The notes under the pieces were generated by a model. That model saw only the letters and a list, made by a program, of their open reading frames with translations. It ran no database searches and was not told the DNA's origin. A stretch of DNA of 64,000 bases from an uncultured Lachnospiraceae bacterium (GTDB lineage: Bacteria > Bacillota > Clostridia > Lachnospirales > Lachnospiraceae). The position numbers were made by a program, and so were the translations under genes. The stretch is from positions 1 through 64,000 of the forward strand of contig CANQMA010000003.1 of the NCBI GenBank assembly GCA_947624875.1. Reading direction: 5' to 3'. This document shows positions 25,308-34,744 of this stretch, piece after piece (positions within the stretch are counted from its first letter, which is position 1; the number at the start of each line of letters is the position of its first letter).

Positions 25308-27023
25308 ATGAAAAATTCCATGAAAGAATCCGCAGGATTTCACTGGATACTAAAAAACAGCAAAGGCTATAAAGGAAAGATTTTTTTCATCAGCATATTT
25401 AATATGCTGCTTGCACTGGTGACCACTACCCTTGCAGTAATCAGCAAGCAGATTATTGATGCTGCGCAAAACGCTGCCGAAGCGCGGACAGATGTGATTC
25501 GGACACAGGAGATTCACAGAATTATTTTCTTCGGCATATTAATTTTTGTGATTATCATAGGAAGGCTTGCGCTCCGGGTATATAATCAGAGTCTTGCAAT
25601 CCGCGTACAGGCGGGACTGGAAATGAGTATGCGCTCCAAACTTTTTTATCAGATTTTGATGAAAAAATTTGAGTCCGTGAATCAATTTCACAGTGGAGAA
25701 CTGATGAATCGGCTGACCAGTGACATTAAAATCATTTCCGATGGCATTACGACGATTATTCCGGATTTGCTTTACTATATTACCCAGTTTTTAGGGGCAT
25801 TTATTGTACTGATTGTTTTTGACTGGAAGTTTACGCTGATCTTCTTAGCGTCTGGACTGGTCATTTCGGCAGTAACGCTGTTTTTCCGGTCAAAACTGAA
25901 AAATCTGCATAAAGAAGTCCAGTCAACAGACGGGAAAGTGCGCTCTTTTTACCAGGAGGCGATTGAGAGTATGCTGGTGGTAAAAACCTTTGGGATTGAA
26001 CGATGCTTCCGGGATAAAGGAGACTGCCTGCAGCAGGATAATTATCATGCAAAAATGAAACGGCGCCGTGTGGGAATTCTGGCGAACACCGGATTTTCTT
26101 TTGTGTTTAATGCCGGATATATGATTGCGCTTGTATGGTGTGCCCTGCAGATTTGCTTTCAAACAATGACGCCCGGCACCTTAACGGCAGTCATTCAGCT
26201 GATTTCTCAGCTTCAGACGCCTTTTGTGAATGTAACAAAGATCGTGCCGCAGTATTATGCCATTACCGCGTCGGCTGAGCGTATCATGGAAATTGAAGCG
26301 CTGGACGTTGATTATATTGCAGAGACAAAGATGAATGTGGATCAGGAGTATCAAAAACTGAAAAAAATTGGATTTGAAAATATCCGGTTCAGTTATGGAC
26401 GGGAATGTGTTTTGGAAGAAGGAACGGCTGTTTTAGACAAGGGAGATTTTGTTGCAATCCGTGGAATTTCAGGGATTGGAAAAAGCACGCTGTTAAAAAT
26501 GCTGCTGGGAGTCTTTAAGCCTCAGGAAGGAGAAATTTCTCTCTATTATGAGGACGGCACAAAAGTTCCTGCAGGTCCTAAGACAAGAGGATTATTTTCC
26601 TATGTGCCGCAGGGAAATTATCTGTTTAGCGGAACCCTCCGGGAAAATGTTATGATGGTCAATCCGGAAGCGACGGAGGATGAGATTGAAACTGCATTAC
26701 AGTTAAGTGATATTGCTGATTTTGTAAAGGAACTTCCGCAGGGACTCGATACCGTGATTGGAGAAAAGGGATTGGGAATTTCAGAAGGGCAGGCGCAGCG
26801 GCTTGCCATTGCAAGGGCGCTGTTGAGCAATGCGCCAATCCTGCTGTTAGATGAGGCGACGTCAGCGCTGGATGCGGATACGGAACAGCGGGTCCTTTCT
26901 AATATTAAACAGTTAAATCAGAAGACCTGTATTATTGTGACGCATAAAAAAGCGGCGCTGGAAGTATGTAACCGGGAATTTATTATTGAAGATAAGCGGA
27001 TATCTTATAAGGTGAAAGAATGA
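25308..27023 (+). CDS. ABC transporter, fused permease/ATPase (exporter type)
   Basis: 571 residues, one transmembrane domain of about six helices (residues 1-330) fused to one nucleotide-binding domain. Walker A is RGISGIGKSTLLKML, the signature is LGISEGQAQRLAIARAL, Walker B is PILLLDEATSALDAD and the H-loop is IIVTHKK. There is no N-terminal C39 peptidase. The gene starts one base after the S24/S26 peptidase stop, which ties it to the HprK/PqqD module as the likely exporter of its product. It overlaps the NUDIX gene by 4 nt. Confidence 0.93.
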   Translation: MKNSMKESAGFHWILKNSKGYKGKIFFISIFNMLLALVTTTLAVISKQIIDAAQNAAEARTDVIRTQEIHRIIFFGILIFVIIIGRLALRVYNQSLAIRVQAGLEMSMRSKLFYQILMKKFESVNQFHSGELMNRLTSDIKIISDGITTIIPDLLYYITQFLGAFIVLIVFDWKFTLIFLASGLVISAVTLFFRSKLKNLHKEVQSTDGKVRSFYQEAIESMLVVKTFGIERCFRDKGDCLQQDNYHAKMKRRRVGILANTGFSFVFNAGYMIALVWCALQICFQTMTPGTLTAVIQLISQLQTPFVNVTKIVPQYYAITASAERIMEIEALDVDYIAETKMNVDQEYQKLKKIGFENIRFSYGRECVLEEGTAVLDKGDFVAIRGISGIGKSTLLKMLLGVFKPQEGEISLYYEDGTKVPAGPKTRGLFSYVPQGNYLFSGTLRENVMMVNPEATEDEIETALQLSDIADFVKELPQGLDTVIGEKGLGISEGQAQRLAIARALLSNAPILLLDEATSALDADTEQRVLSNIKQLNQKTCIIVTHKKAALEVCNREFIIEDKRISYKVKE

Positions 27024-27478
27024 TTAATACGACGCTCTGCTATATTGAAAAACAAAATCAATATCTGATGCTGCACCGCACAAAAAAGAAAAATGACCTG
27101 AATGAAGGAAAATGGATCGGTGTCGGTGGAAAATTTGAACCGGACGAAACGCCGGAAGAATGTCTCCTGCGGGAAGTCAAAGAGGAGACGGGACTGACGC
27201 TTCAAGAGTACAAACTGCGCGCAGTCGTTACATTTATTTCCGATTGCTGGCCGAGTGAATATATGTATCTGTTTACCGCAGCCGAATATACCGGAACCCT
27301 GACAGAATGTAATGAAGGAACCCTGAAATGGATTGATAAAGACAAGGTATTAGACCTGCCTATATGGGAAGGAGACCGGATTTTTCTAAAAGAAATGATG
27401 GAATCCGACCGGTTTTTTACACTAAAAGTTGTGTATCAGGGAGAACGGCTGGTAGAAAGTGTTTTACAGGAGTATTAA
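27020..27478 (+). CDS. NUDIX hydrolase (8-oxo-dGTP diphosphatase-like)
   Basis: 152 residues with a complete NUDIX box GGKFEPDETPEECLLREVKEETGL. The opening INTTLCYIEKQNQYLMLHRTKKKNDLNEGKWIGVGG and the tail resemble MutT/YtkD-like 8-oxo-dGTP diphosphatases of Firmicutes. The ATG overlaps the ABC transporter stop (ATGA), so it is co-translated with that operon, although a functional link to peptide export is not evident. Confidence 0.88.
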   Translation: MINTTLCYIEKQNQYLMLHRTKKKNDLNEGKWIGVGGKFEPDETPEECLLREVKEETGLTLQEYKLRAVVTFISDCWPSEYMYLFTAAEYTGTLTECNEGTLKWIDKDKVLDLPIWEGDRIFLKEMMESDRFFTLKVVYQGERLVESVLQEY

Positions 27479-27615
27479 GAACATTTTGCAAACACCGCCG
27501 GTCCGGGGAGAAGGAAAGTCTTTCATACAGGGAAGGTACCTGCCCCGACATTGACACTATAAAACAATTCGTAGTATGATTGAGGCAAATAAAAAGCCAA
27601 AAAATGGAGGAAAAA

Positions 27616-28965
27616 ATGGGAAAATATTTTGGAACGGATGGATTTCGAGGAGAGGCGAACGTTAATCTGACTGCAATGCACGCATTTAAGGTCGGACGTT
27701 TTCTTGGCTGGTATTATGGCCGGTATCACAAATGTTCCGTGGCAATCGGAAAAGATACGAGAAGAAGCAGTTATATGTTTGAAGACGCACTTTCGGCGGG
27801 GCTGACCTCCACCGGAGCGGATGTGTATCTTTTGCATGTCACGACGACGCCGAGCGTATCCTATGTGGTCAGTACCGAGGACTTTGATTGTGGGATTATG
27901 ATTTCTGCCAGTCACAATCCGTTTTATGATAATGGAATTAAACTCATCAATGGCAAAGGGGAAAAGATGGAGCAGGAAGTCATTGACCGGGTAGAAGAAT
28001 ATATTGACGCTGATTTTGACACGATTCCGTATGCAGTTGGAGAAAAAATTGGCAGAACAGTCGACTATTTTGCAGGACGGAACCGTTATATGGGATATCT
28101 GATGACGCTTGCAAAGCATTCTTTCAGAAATGTCAGGGTAGGATTGGACTGTTCAAACGGAAGTGCGTCTGCCATTGCAAAAAGTGTGTTTGACGCATTG
28201 GGAGCCGAGACGCATGTAATCCATGCAGAGCCGAACGGAACAAATATCAACATGGGGTGCGGTTCTACGCATATTGAGGAATTACAGAAATACGTCATTG
28301 GGAATCATCTGGATATCGGTTTTGCCTATGACGGCGATGCAGACCGGTGTTTCTGCGTGGACGACCAGGGGCATATTGTCAATGGAGATTTAATTCTCTA
28401 TGTCTGCGGCGTTTACATGAAGCAAAACGGCGAATTAAAAAATAATACGGTTGTGACGACAATCATGTCCAATATTGGTTTATATAAAGCTTTTGATGCG
28501 GTAGGAATCCAATATGAAAAAACAGACGTTGGAGATAAAAATGTTTATGAATGCATGAGAAACTATGGACATCGCTTAGGCGGGGAGGAGTCAGGACATA
28601 TTATTTTCAGTAAGTATGCTACAACCGGGGACGGAATTCTGACTTCGATTAAATTGATGGAAGTGATGCTGTCTGAAAAGAGAAAGATGTCAGAACTGAT
28701 CAGTCCGGTAACCATTTATCCGCAGGTATTGAAAAATATACGAGTGACTGACAAACCGGCGGCCTTAAATGATGAGGACGTGAAAACGGCAATTCAGGAA
28801 GTCAATGAATCTCTGCAGGGCAACGGACGGATTCTGGTGCGTGAAAGTGGAACAGAACCGGTTATCCGGGTCATGGTGGAAGCAGAGACTGAACAGAAAG
28901 CAGAAGAGTGTGTCGATCGTGTCATTGAAGTAATTTGCGATAAAGGATATGAAGACAAAAAATAA
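27616..28965 (+). CDS. glmM: Phosphoglucosamine mutase
   Basis: 449 residues from ATG 27616 behind ATGGAGGAAA; the 12 extra codons in the track precede the RBS. The opening GKYFGTDGFRGEANVNLT and the active-site serine loop IMISASHNPFYDNGIKL (Ser about 99) identify GlmM; the metal loop FAYDGDADRCFCVD and the sugar loop GGEESGHI follow, with the phosphate loop VRESGTEPVIRVMVE at the C-terminus. It converts glucosamine-6-phosphate to glucosamine-1-phosphate for UDP-GlcNAc and wall synthesis. Confidence 0.96.
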   Translation: MGKYFGTDGFRGEANVNLTAMHAFKVGRFLGWYYGRYHKCSVAIGKDTRRSSYMFEDALSAGLTSTGADVYLLHVTTTPSVSYVVSTEDFDCGIMISASHNPFYDNGIKLINGKGEKMEQEVIDRVEEYIDADFDTIPYAVGEKIGRTVDYFAGRNRYMGYLMTLAKHSFRNVRVGLDCSNGSASAIAKSVFDALGAETHVIHAEPNGTNINMGCGSTHIEELQKYVIGNHLDIGFAYDGDADRCFCVDDQGHIVNGDLILYVCGVYMKQNGELKNNTVVTTIMSNIGLYKAFDAVGIQYEKTDVGDKNVYECMRNYGHRLGGEESGHIIFSKYATTGDGILTSIKLMEVMLSEKRKMSELISPVTIYPQVLKNIRVTDKPAALNDEDVKTAIQEVNESLQGNGRILVRESGTEPVIRVMVEAETEQKAEECVDRVIEVICDKGYEDKK

Positions 28966-29473
28966 TTTGCCGTATAGGATAAAGATGAAAAAATGGTGTT
29001 TGAGAATCCTGCTGCTTGCAGGGCTGTTCTGGTGGATGAGCATTATTTTCGGATTTTCTGCGGAAACCGGAGAGGAATCGCAGTCCTGCAGTGACGGAAT
29101 CACGATTCGGGTGGTGCATTTCATAGCAGAGGATTATGAGCAGTTAAGTAAGCCGGAACAGGAAGCGTTATTTCAAAAAACAAGTTTTTTTGTGAGAAAA
29201 ACAGGACATTTTGGGGAATATGCAATTTTGGGCGTTTTGATTTCCGGACTGCTTTTGACATTCCCGCAGTTTCAAACAAAGAATATTTTATTTTTTGCAG
29301 CTGCAGTATCCATCGGCCTGATTTATGCAGCTTCTGATGAAATTCATCAGGGCTTTGTCAGCGGCAGAAGTCCGGGATTTTTTGACGTCTGCGTCGATAC
29401 GGCAGGTGTCTTTGCAGGAGCCGTTTTCATATGGATTCTCACGAAATTATTATGGGTAAAAAAAGAAAAATAG
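28949..29473 (+). CDS. VanZ-like family membrane protein
   Basis: 174 residues from ATG 28949, overlapping glmM by 17 nt; ATG 28985 (behind AGGATAAAG) would give 162 residues and fits the membrane topology equally well. Four hydrophobic helices are visible and the VanZ motifs are present: IFGFSAETGEESQSCS, FFVRKTGHFGEYAILGVL, and YAASDEIHQGFVSGRSPGFFDVCVDTAG. VanZ proteins give low-level teicoplanin resistance in enterococci; most homologues have no known role. Confidence 0.88.
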   Translation: MKTKNNLPYRIKMKKWCLRILLLAGLFWWMSIIFGFSAETGEESQSCSDGITIRVVHFIAEDYEQLSKPEQEALFQKTSFFVRKTGHFGEYAILGVLISGLLLTFPQFQTKNILFFAAAVSIGLIYAASDEIHQGFVSGRSPGFFDVCVDTAGVFAGAVFIWILTKLLWVKKEK

Positions 29474-29481
29474 AAAAGGAT

Positions 29482-29510
29482 AATGGATATGCATGCATAT
29501 CCATTTTATC
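29482..29510 (+). terminator. Perfect 24-bp palindrome between vanZ-like and hisC (probable terminator)
   Basis: AATGGATATGCATGCATATCCATT at 29482-29505 is fully self-complementary and is followed by TTATC. As RNA it would form a 9-10-bp stem with a tiny loop and a short T-rich tail. It could equally be a dimeric protein-binding site in front of hisC. Confidence 0.45.
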
Positions 29511-29553
29511 TGTGTGAAAAAGCGTTGTCAAAAGGAGCAGAACGGAGATTGTC

Positions 29554-30609
29554 ATGAAAGAATGGGAAAAAAATATCCGGAAAGTGACTCCCTACATTCC
29601 GGGAGAACAGCCTAAAATGGATTATGTGGTGAAACTGAATACAAACGAGTGCCCTTATCCGCCATCGCCGATGGTGGAGCAGGCAATCAAAGACTTGGAC
29701 TACAAGCGGTTCCGCCTGTATCCCGACCCGGATGCGACTGAACTGGTCCGGGCAATTGCAGACTATGAAAAAGTTCCGGAAGAAAGAGTGTTTGTCGGCG
29801 TCGGCTCCGATGATGTGCTGGGAATGGCGTTTCTGACATTCTTTCATGGAGAAAAACCGGTGCTGATGGCAGATATTACATATTCGTTTTACGATGTGTG
29901 GGCAAACCTGTTTCAGATTCCATTTGAGACGATTCCACTCAATGCGCAGTTGGAAATAGTGCCGGAAGAATTTTGCAGGGAAAATGGAGGCGTTGTTTTT
30001 CCAAATCCGAATGCGCCGACCGCCATTGAAATGCCGTTATCACAGGTGGAAAAAATTATCAGGAAAAATCAGGATGTCGTCGTGATTGTCGATGAAGCCT
30101 ATATTGATTTTGGTGGGACAAGCGCTCTGAGACTGACTGAAAAATACGACAATCTCTTGGTGGTCCGTACCTTTTCAAAATCAAGGGCGATGGCAGGAAT
30201 GCGCATCGGGTACGCCATCGGCAGTGAAACGTTGATTTCTGCCCTGAAAGCAGTGAAATTTTCTTATAATTCATACACGATGAATCAAGCGGCAATGGCA
30301 GCCGGCATCGCAGCGATTCGTGATGAGAAATATTTTAATCAGACGATTGAAAAAATTATCAGCACAAGAGAGCGCGCAAAAAAAGTACTTTCTGATTTTG
30401 GATTTTTTGTGACAGATTCGAAGACAAACTTTTTATTTGCCACACATAAAACCATGGAAGCAAAGGATATTTTCGAGCAACTGAGGGACAGACACATTTT
30501 TGTCCGGTTTTTTGATAAACCGAGAATAAATCAATACCTGAGGATTACAATCGGGACAGATGAGGAAATGGAAATTCTTTATCAGGCTCTTCGGGAAATT
30601 TTAAAATAA
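29554..30609 (+). CDS. hisC: Histidinol-phosphate aminotransferase
   Basis: 351 residues of the fold-type I aminotransferase family. LNTNECPYPPSP and RLYPDPDATELVRAIADY are typical of HisC; the PLP lysine is Lys209 in TFSKSRAMAGMRIGYAIG, with VIVDEAYIDFGG supplying the PLP-binding Asp and Tyr. It transaminates imidazole-acetol phosphate in histidine synthesis. It stands alone away from other his genes and ends at a terminator, so it may serve another aminotransferase need as well. Confidence 0.9.
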   Translation: MKEWEKNIRKVTPYIPGEQPKMDYVVKLNTNECPYPPSPMVEQAIKDLDYKRFRLYPDPDATELVRAIADYEKVPEERVFVGVGSDDVLGMAFLTFFHGEKPVLMADITYSFYDVWANLFQIPFETIPLNAQLEIVPEEFCRENGGVVFPNPNAPTAIEMPLSQVEKIIRKNQDVVVIVDEAYIDFGGTSALRLTEKYDNLLVVRTFSKSRAMAGMRIGYAIGSETLISALKAVKFSYNSYTMNQAAMAAGIAAIRDEKYFNQTIEKIISTRERAKKVLSDFGFFVTDSKTNFLFATHKTMEAKDIFEQLRDRHIFVRFFDKPRINQYLRITIGTDEEMEILYQALREILK

Positions 30610-30618
30610 ACCGGAATG

Positions 30619-30656
30619 ACTGCATTTTTTCGCAAGAAAAGGTGCAGTTTTTTTCT
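30619..30656 (+). terminator. Terminator of hisC
   Basis: ACTGCATTTTTT and AAAAGGTGCAGT form a hairpin around CGCAAG, followed by seven T. Confidence 0.8.
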
Positions 30657-30808
30657 CATAAATTTGTTACAATTTGTTAAAAATATATGTGGGAAATGCT
30701 CATATTTTATTTTTATGATAATCATATATAGATAAATTTACCACTGTTTTCGATTTTTGAAAAAGGTGGACTCTTTGATATGCAGATTGAGTAGAAAGGA
30801 GTTTTAGT

Positions 30809-33388
30809 ATGAATATTAGCAGATTTACACAGAAATCCATAGAAGCCATTCAAAATTGTGAAAAGACAGCGATGGAATATGGAAATCAGGAAATTGATCA
30901 GGAGCATCTGCTTTACAGTCTTGCAACATTAGAGGACAGTCTGATCATTAAGCTGGTTGAAAAGATGGAAATTCAGCCGGAGTTGTTTATCAACAGGATT
31001 GTAGAGCTGATTCAGAAAAAACCGAAGGTGCAGGGAGGAAATTCCTATATCAGTCAGTCCTTAAATCAGGTGCTTGTGAGCGCTGAAGAGGAAGCAAAGA
31101 GAATGGGAGACGAATACGTTTCCGTAGAACATATTTTTCTGATGATGATTGCAAAACCGAATAAGGAAGTAAAGGAGCTGTTTCGCTCCCTTGGGATTAC
31201 CCGTGAAAAGTTTCTGGGTGCATTGGAGACTGTCCGGGGAAACATTAAAGTGACTTCAGACAATCCGGAGGATACTTATGACGCCTTGTTGAAATATGGA
31301 CAGGATTTAGTCGAGCGCGCCAGAAATCAAAAATTAGATCCGGTCATTGGTCGGGATGCAGAAATCCGTAATGTCATTCGGATTCTGTCAAGAAAAACAA
31401 AAAACAATCCGGTATTGATCGGAGAACCGGGTGTCGGAAAAACAGCGGCGGTGGAAGGACTTGCACAGCGCATCGTGCGCGGCGATGTTCCGGAAGGGCT
31501 GAAAGACAAACGGATTATTGCACTGGATCTGGGCGCTCTGGTAGCGGGCGCAAAGTATCGCGGTGAGTTTGAAGAACGTCTGAAAGCGGTTTTGGAAGAT
31601 GTGAAAAACAGTAATGGAGAGATTATTCTGTTTATTGACGAACTGCATACGATTGTCGGCGCGGGGAAAACAGACGGAGCGATGGATGCAGGCAATATGT
31701 TAAAACCAATGCTTGCCAGAGGAGAACTTCACTGTATCGGCGCGACGACGTTGGATGAATACAGAAAGTATATTGAAAAAGATAAGGCGTTGGAGCGGAG
31801 ATTCCAGCCGGTTACGGTAAACGAGCCGTCCGTAGAAGACACGATTTCCATTCTCCGGGGACTGAAAGAACGCTATGAGGTCTTTCACGGAGTCAAAATA
31901 CAGGATGGAGCGCTGGTCAGTGCCGCGACCCTTTCAGACCGGTATATTACCGATCGTTTTCTTCCGGATAAAGCGATTGATTTAGTGGACGAGGCGTGCG
32001 CTCTGATTAAGACGGAAATGGATTCCATGCCGGCAGAAGTGGACGAACTGAGACGCCGGGTGATGCAGCTGGAAATTGAAGAAGCTGCCTTAAAGAAAGA
32101 AACTGATAATTTGAGCAGGGACCGTTTGGAAGAACTGCAAAAAGAACTGGCAGAACTGCGGGATCAGTTAAATAACAAAAAGGCGCAGTGGGAAAATGAA
32201 AAAGATTCCGTCAATCATTTACAGGAACTCCGCGAACAGGTGGAGTCCGTAAAAAAGGAAATTGAAAAAGCGCAGAACGAATATGATTTAAACCGCGCTG
32301 CACAGCTGCAGTACGGCAGTCTTCCGCAACTGCAGCAACAGCTGGAAGAGGAAGAAAACAAAGTTAAGGAAAAAGAATTTGGTCTGGTTCGGGAAGCGGT
32401 GACAGAGGAAGAAATTGCCAGAATTATTTCGCGTTGGACAGGAATTCCGGTTGCAAAACTGACCGAGACGGAGCGGGAAAAGACGCTCCATCTCGATACA
32501 CATCTGCATCGGCGTGTGATTGGGCAGGACGAGGCGGTCGAAAAAATCACGGAGGCAATTATCCGCTCAAAAGCCGGTGTGAAAGATCCGGGAAAGCCGA
32601 TTGGATCGTTCCTGTTTTTGGGACCTACCGGTGTCGGAAAGACCGAACTTGCAAAGGCGCTGGCAGAAAATCTGTTTGACCATGAGAGCAACATGATTCG
32701 AATTGATATGAGTGAATATATGGAAAAGCACAGTGTATCAAGACTGCTCGGAGCGCCTCCGGGATATGTCGGTTATGACGAGGGCGGACAACTGACAGAG
32801 GCAGTCCGCAGAAAGCCGTATGCGGTTGTTTTGTTTGATGAAGTCGAAAAGGCGCATCCGGATGTCTTTAATGTTCTGCTTCAGGTACTTGATGATGGCC
32901 GGATTACGGATTCTCAGGGAAGAACAATAGACTTTAAGAACACAATCCTGATTATGACATCAAACCTCGGCTCTTCTTATCTTCTGGACGGAATCGACAG
33001 CCAGGGGAATATCAAAGAAGAAAATGAAAAGATGGTTATGGAAGAGGTGAAAATGCATTTCAGACCGGAATTTTTAAACCGTTTAGATGAAATTATCATG
33101 TTTAAACCTCTGACCCGGGAAAATATCAGCGGCATTGTCGACCTTATGATACAGGAACTTAATGAAAGACTTGCCGATAAGGAACTTCGAGTTGTTTTGA
33201 CAGACGAGGCAAAGCATTATGTAGCGGAGCATGGATATGATCCGGTTTACGGCGCCAGACCGTTGAAACGGTATCTGCAAAAGAATGTGGAAACTCTTGC
33301 GGCAAGAGTCATTCTTGAGGGTAAGGTTCACATGGGGGATACGGTCACCTTTGATGTGCAGGACGGCATGCTGACCGTACGCGCATAA
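30809..33388 (+). CDS. clpB: ATP-dependent disaggregase ClpB
   Basis: 859 residues with the full ClpB order: N-terminal double Clp repeat (residues 1-145), AAA1 with Walker [14 protein letters not shown] near 205, a long coiled-coil middle domain (about 400-520, rich in E/K/Q/L) that separates ClpB from ClpC/ClpA, and AAA2 with Walker [13 protein letters not shown] near 605 and the C-terminal [16 protein letters not shown]. It resolubilises aggregates with DnaK. The ATG follows AAAGGAG. The upstream 200 nt contain no CIRCE or CtsR box that I can see, and no clear sigma-A promoter. Confidence 0.97.
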   Translation: MNISRFTQKSIEAIQNCEKTAMEYGNQEIDQEHLLYSLATLEDSLIIKLVEKMEIQPELFINRIVELIQKKPKVQGGNSYISQSLNQVLVSAEEEAKRMGDEYVSVEHIFLMMIAKPNKEVKELFRSLGITREKFLGALETVRGNIKVTSDNPEDTYDALLKYGQDLVERARNQKLDPVIGRDAEIRNVIRILSRKTKNNPVLIGEPGVGKTAAVEGLAQRIVRGDVPEGLKDKRIIALDLGALVAGAKYRGEFEERLKAVLEDVKNSNGEIILFIDELHTIVGAGKTDGAMDAGNMLKPMLARGELHCIGATTLDEYRKYIEKDKALERRFQPVTVNEPSVEDTISILRGLKERYEVFHGVKIQDGALVSAATLSDRYITDRFLPDKAIDLVDEACALIKTEMDSMPAEVDELRRRVMQLEIEEAALKKETDNLSRDRLEELQKELAELRDQLNNKKAQWENEKDSVNHLQELREQVESVKKEIEKAQNEYDLNRAAQLQYGSLPQLQQQLEEEENKVKEKEFGLVREAVTEEEIARIISRWTGIPVAKLTETEREKTLHLDTHLHRRVIGQDEAVEKITEAIIRSKAGVKDPGKPIGSFLFLGPTGVGKTELAKALAENLFDHESNMIRIDMSEYMEKHSVSRLLGAPPGYVGYDEGGQLTEAVRRKPYAVVLFDEVEKAHPDVFNVLLQVLDDGRITDSQGRTIDFKNTILIMTSNLGSSYLLDGIDSQGNIKEENEKMVMEEVKMHFRPEFLNRLDEIIMFKPLTRENISGIVDLMIQELNERLADKELRVVLTDEAKHYVAEHGYDPVYGARPLKRYLQKNVETLAARVILEGKVHMGDTVTFDVQDGMLTVRA

Positions 33389-33545
33389 ACAGTCTGCGGC
33401 TGTTTCGGATACGATTTTCCGCTTAAGATGCATCCTTCCTTTAAGGCCGAAAGCATGAAATGAAATAATTATTAAAAAAAAGTTGTGAAAATCAGATATC
33501 AATGATATACTTTACAGGAATTTTTATTTATGGAGTAGGAGATTT

Positions 33546-34025
33546 ATGTCTGTTTTTGTAAAGTATTTGATCGTATTTTTGATTTCCATGGTACCGATTG
33601 TAGAAATTCGTGGGGCTGCGCCGGTTGCATTAGATGCGTTTCATCTGCCGGTTTTGCAGTCCTACATTGTTTGTATTCTCGGAAATATGCTTCCGGTTCC
33701 GTTTATTTTCTTTTTTGCCAGAAAAGTTCTTCTGTGGGGAAAGGATAAAAAGTATATTGGCAGATTTTTTTCCTTTTGTCTCACGAAAGGAGAACATGGC
33801 GGACAGAAACTGATGGAAAAAGCCGGAAGAGGTCTCTATATCGCATTGTTTTTATTTGTTGGGATTCCTCTGCCAGGCACCGGGGCTTGGACAGGAACCT
33901 TAGCGGCAAGTATTTTGGATATGGATTTCAAAAAAAGCGTGATTGCCTGTATGGCAGGTGTTGTGCTTGCAGGAATCTTAATGGGAGCCGGTGTATCCGG
34001 AGTGTTAAAAATTTTCGGACTATAA
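33546..34025 (+). CDS. Putative small multidrug export protein (COG2426 / Sm_multidrug_ex family)
   Basis: 159 residues, mostly membrane. The family features are the N-terminal ISMVPIVEIRGAAPVALDAFHLP, the GNMLPVPFIFFFARKVL helix, and FVGIPLPGTGAWTGTLAASILDMDF. The function name comes from an old annotation with little experimental support. ATG 33546 follows GGAGTAGGAG. It begins a short run of small genes ending at the terminator near 34690. Confidence 0.85.
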   Translation: MSVFVKYLIVFLISMVPIVEIRGAAPVALDAFHLPVLQSYIVCILGNMLPVPFIFFFARKVLLWGKDKKYIGRFFSFCLTKGEHGGQKLMEKAGRGLYIALFLFVGIPLPGTGAWTGTLAASILDMDFKKSVIACMAGVVLAGILMGAGVSGVLKIFGL

Positions 34026-34040
34026 ATGAGGAAATCACAA

Positions 34041-34442
34041 ATGAATCAACAGAAAAATAAAAATTACTATGGATTTAAAAATAAGCAGCAGACACTTGGC
34101 GGCAGAGGGGAGCGCTACGTCCCGCATGGCTTTGGAAAAGCGCTCTTATATGTGACTGCCCCATCTGCGATTATCGCACTGGTGTCCATTTTATCCATGT
34201 TTGTTTTAAAAGGAAACGCACAGGCAGTGATGTTTATAGTTGCCCTTGCGACGTTTGCCATATCTTTGATTGGAAGTATTCTTTTGATGATTGATATCGT
34301 TCGTTTCAACCGCAGGAAAACAAAACAATATGGAAAGGCGACAGAGACGAAAGAATTGGATATCATGCGGATTGTACATCTGTTGATTGGGATTTTGTGT
34401 GGGATTATAATCGGATATTTAATCTGGGGTGCAAAGCGATGA
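34041..34442 (+). CDS. Small membrane protein of unknown function
   Basis: 133 residues from ATG 34041, 7 nt after GAGGAAA; the ATG at 34026 (track start) lies in front of that RBS. The first 40 residues are polar and basic (YGFKNKQQTLGGRGERYVPHGFG), then three hydrophobic helices are separated by a basic loop (DIVRFNRRKTKQYGK). I do not recognise a characterised family. Its stop overlaps the DUF4250 start (ATGA), so they are co-translated. Confidence 0.75.
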   Translation: MNQQKNKNYYGFKNKQQTLGGRGERYVPHGFGKALLYVTAPSAIIALVSILSMFVLKGNAQAVMFIVALATFAISLIGSILLMIDIVRFNRRKTKQYGKATETKELDIMRIVHLLIGILCGIIIGYLIWGAKR

Positions 34443-34618
34443 ACAAATTGCCAAAAGATCCGGTGATGCTTTTAAGTGTTGTCAATACACATCTTCGGGA
34501 TTTTTATCCAGGTCTTGATGAATTCTGCAAGGCAAATGAGATTGACAGGGCAGGGCTGGAAGAACAATTAAAAACGATCAATTATGAATATGATGAAAAC
34601 AGAAATCAGTTTGTGTAA
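34439..34618 (+). CDS. DUF4250 domain-containing protein
   Basis: 59 residues from the ATG at 34439, overlapping the previous stop. NKLPKDPVMLLSVVNTHLRDFYPGLDEFC and the ending INYEYDENRNQFV match the small DUF4250 family of Firmicutes. Function unknown; it looks like a compact helical cytosolic protein. Confidence 0.85.
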   Translation: MNKLPKDPVMLLSVVNTHLRDFYPGLDEFCKANEIDRAGLEEQLKTINYEYDENRNQFV

Positions 34619-34687
34619 TTCGGATGAATTGCAAAAGGACAGTTAGAAGCAGGACAAAAACGAGGAATGACACTGATTTGCTATCAT

Positions 34688-34727
34688 AAAAGAAGAGGAA
34701 ACTGTAAATCGTTTCCTCTTCTTTTGT
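34688..34727. terminator. Bidirectional terminator between DUF4250 and citrate synthase genes
   Basis: AAAAGAAGAGGAAAC and GTTTCCTCTTCTTTT form a perfect 15-bp stem with an 8-nt loop and T/A-rich flanks on both strands. Confidence 0.92.
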
Positions 34728-34744
34728 GTAGAAATAAAACTCAA

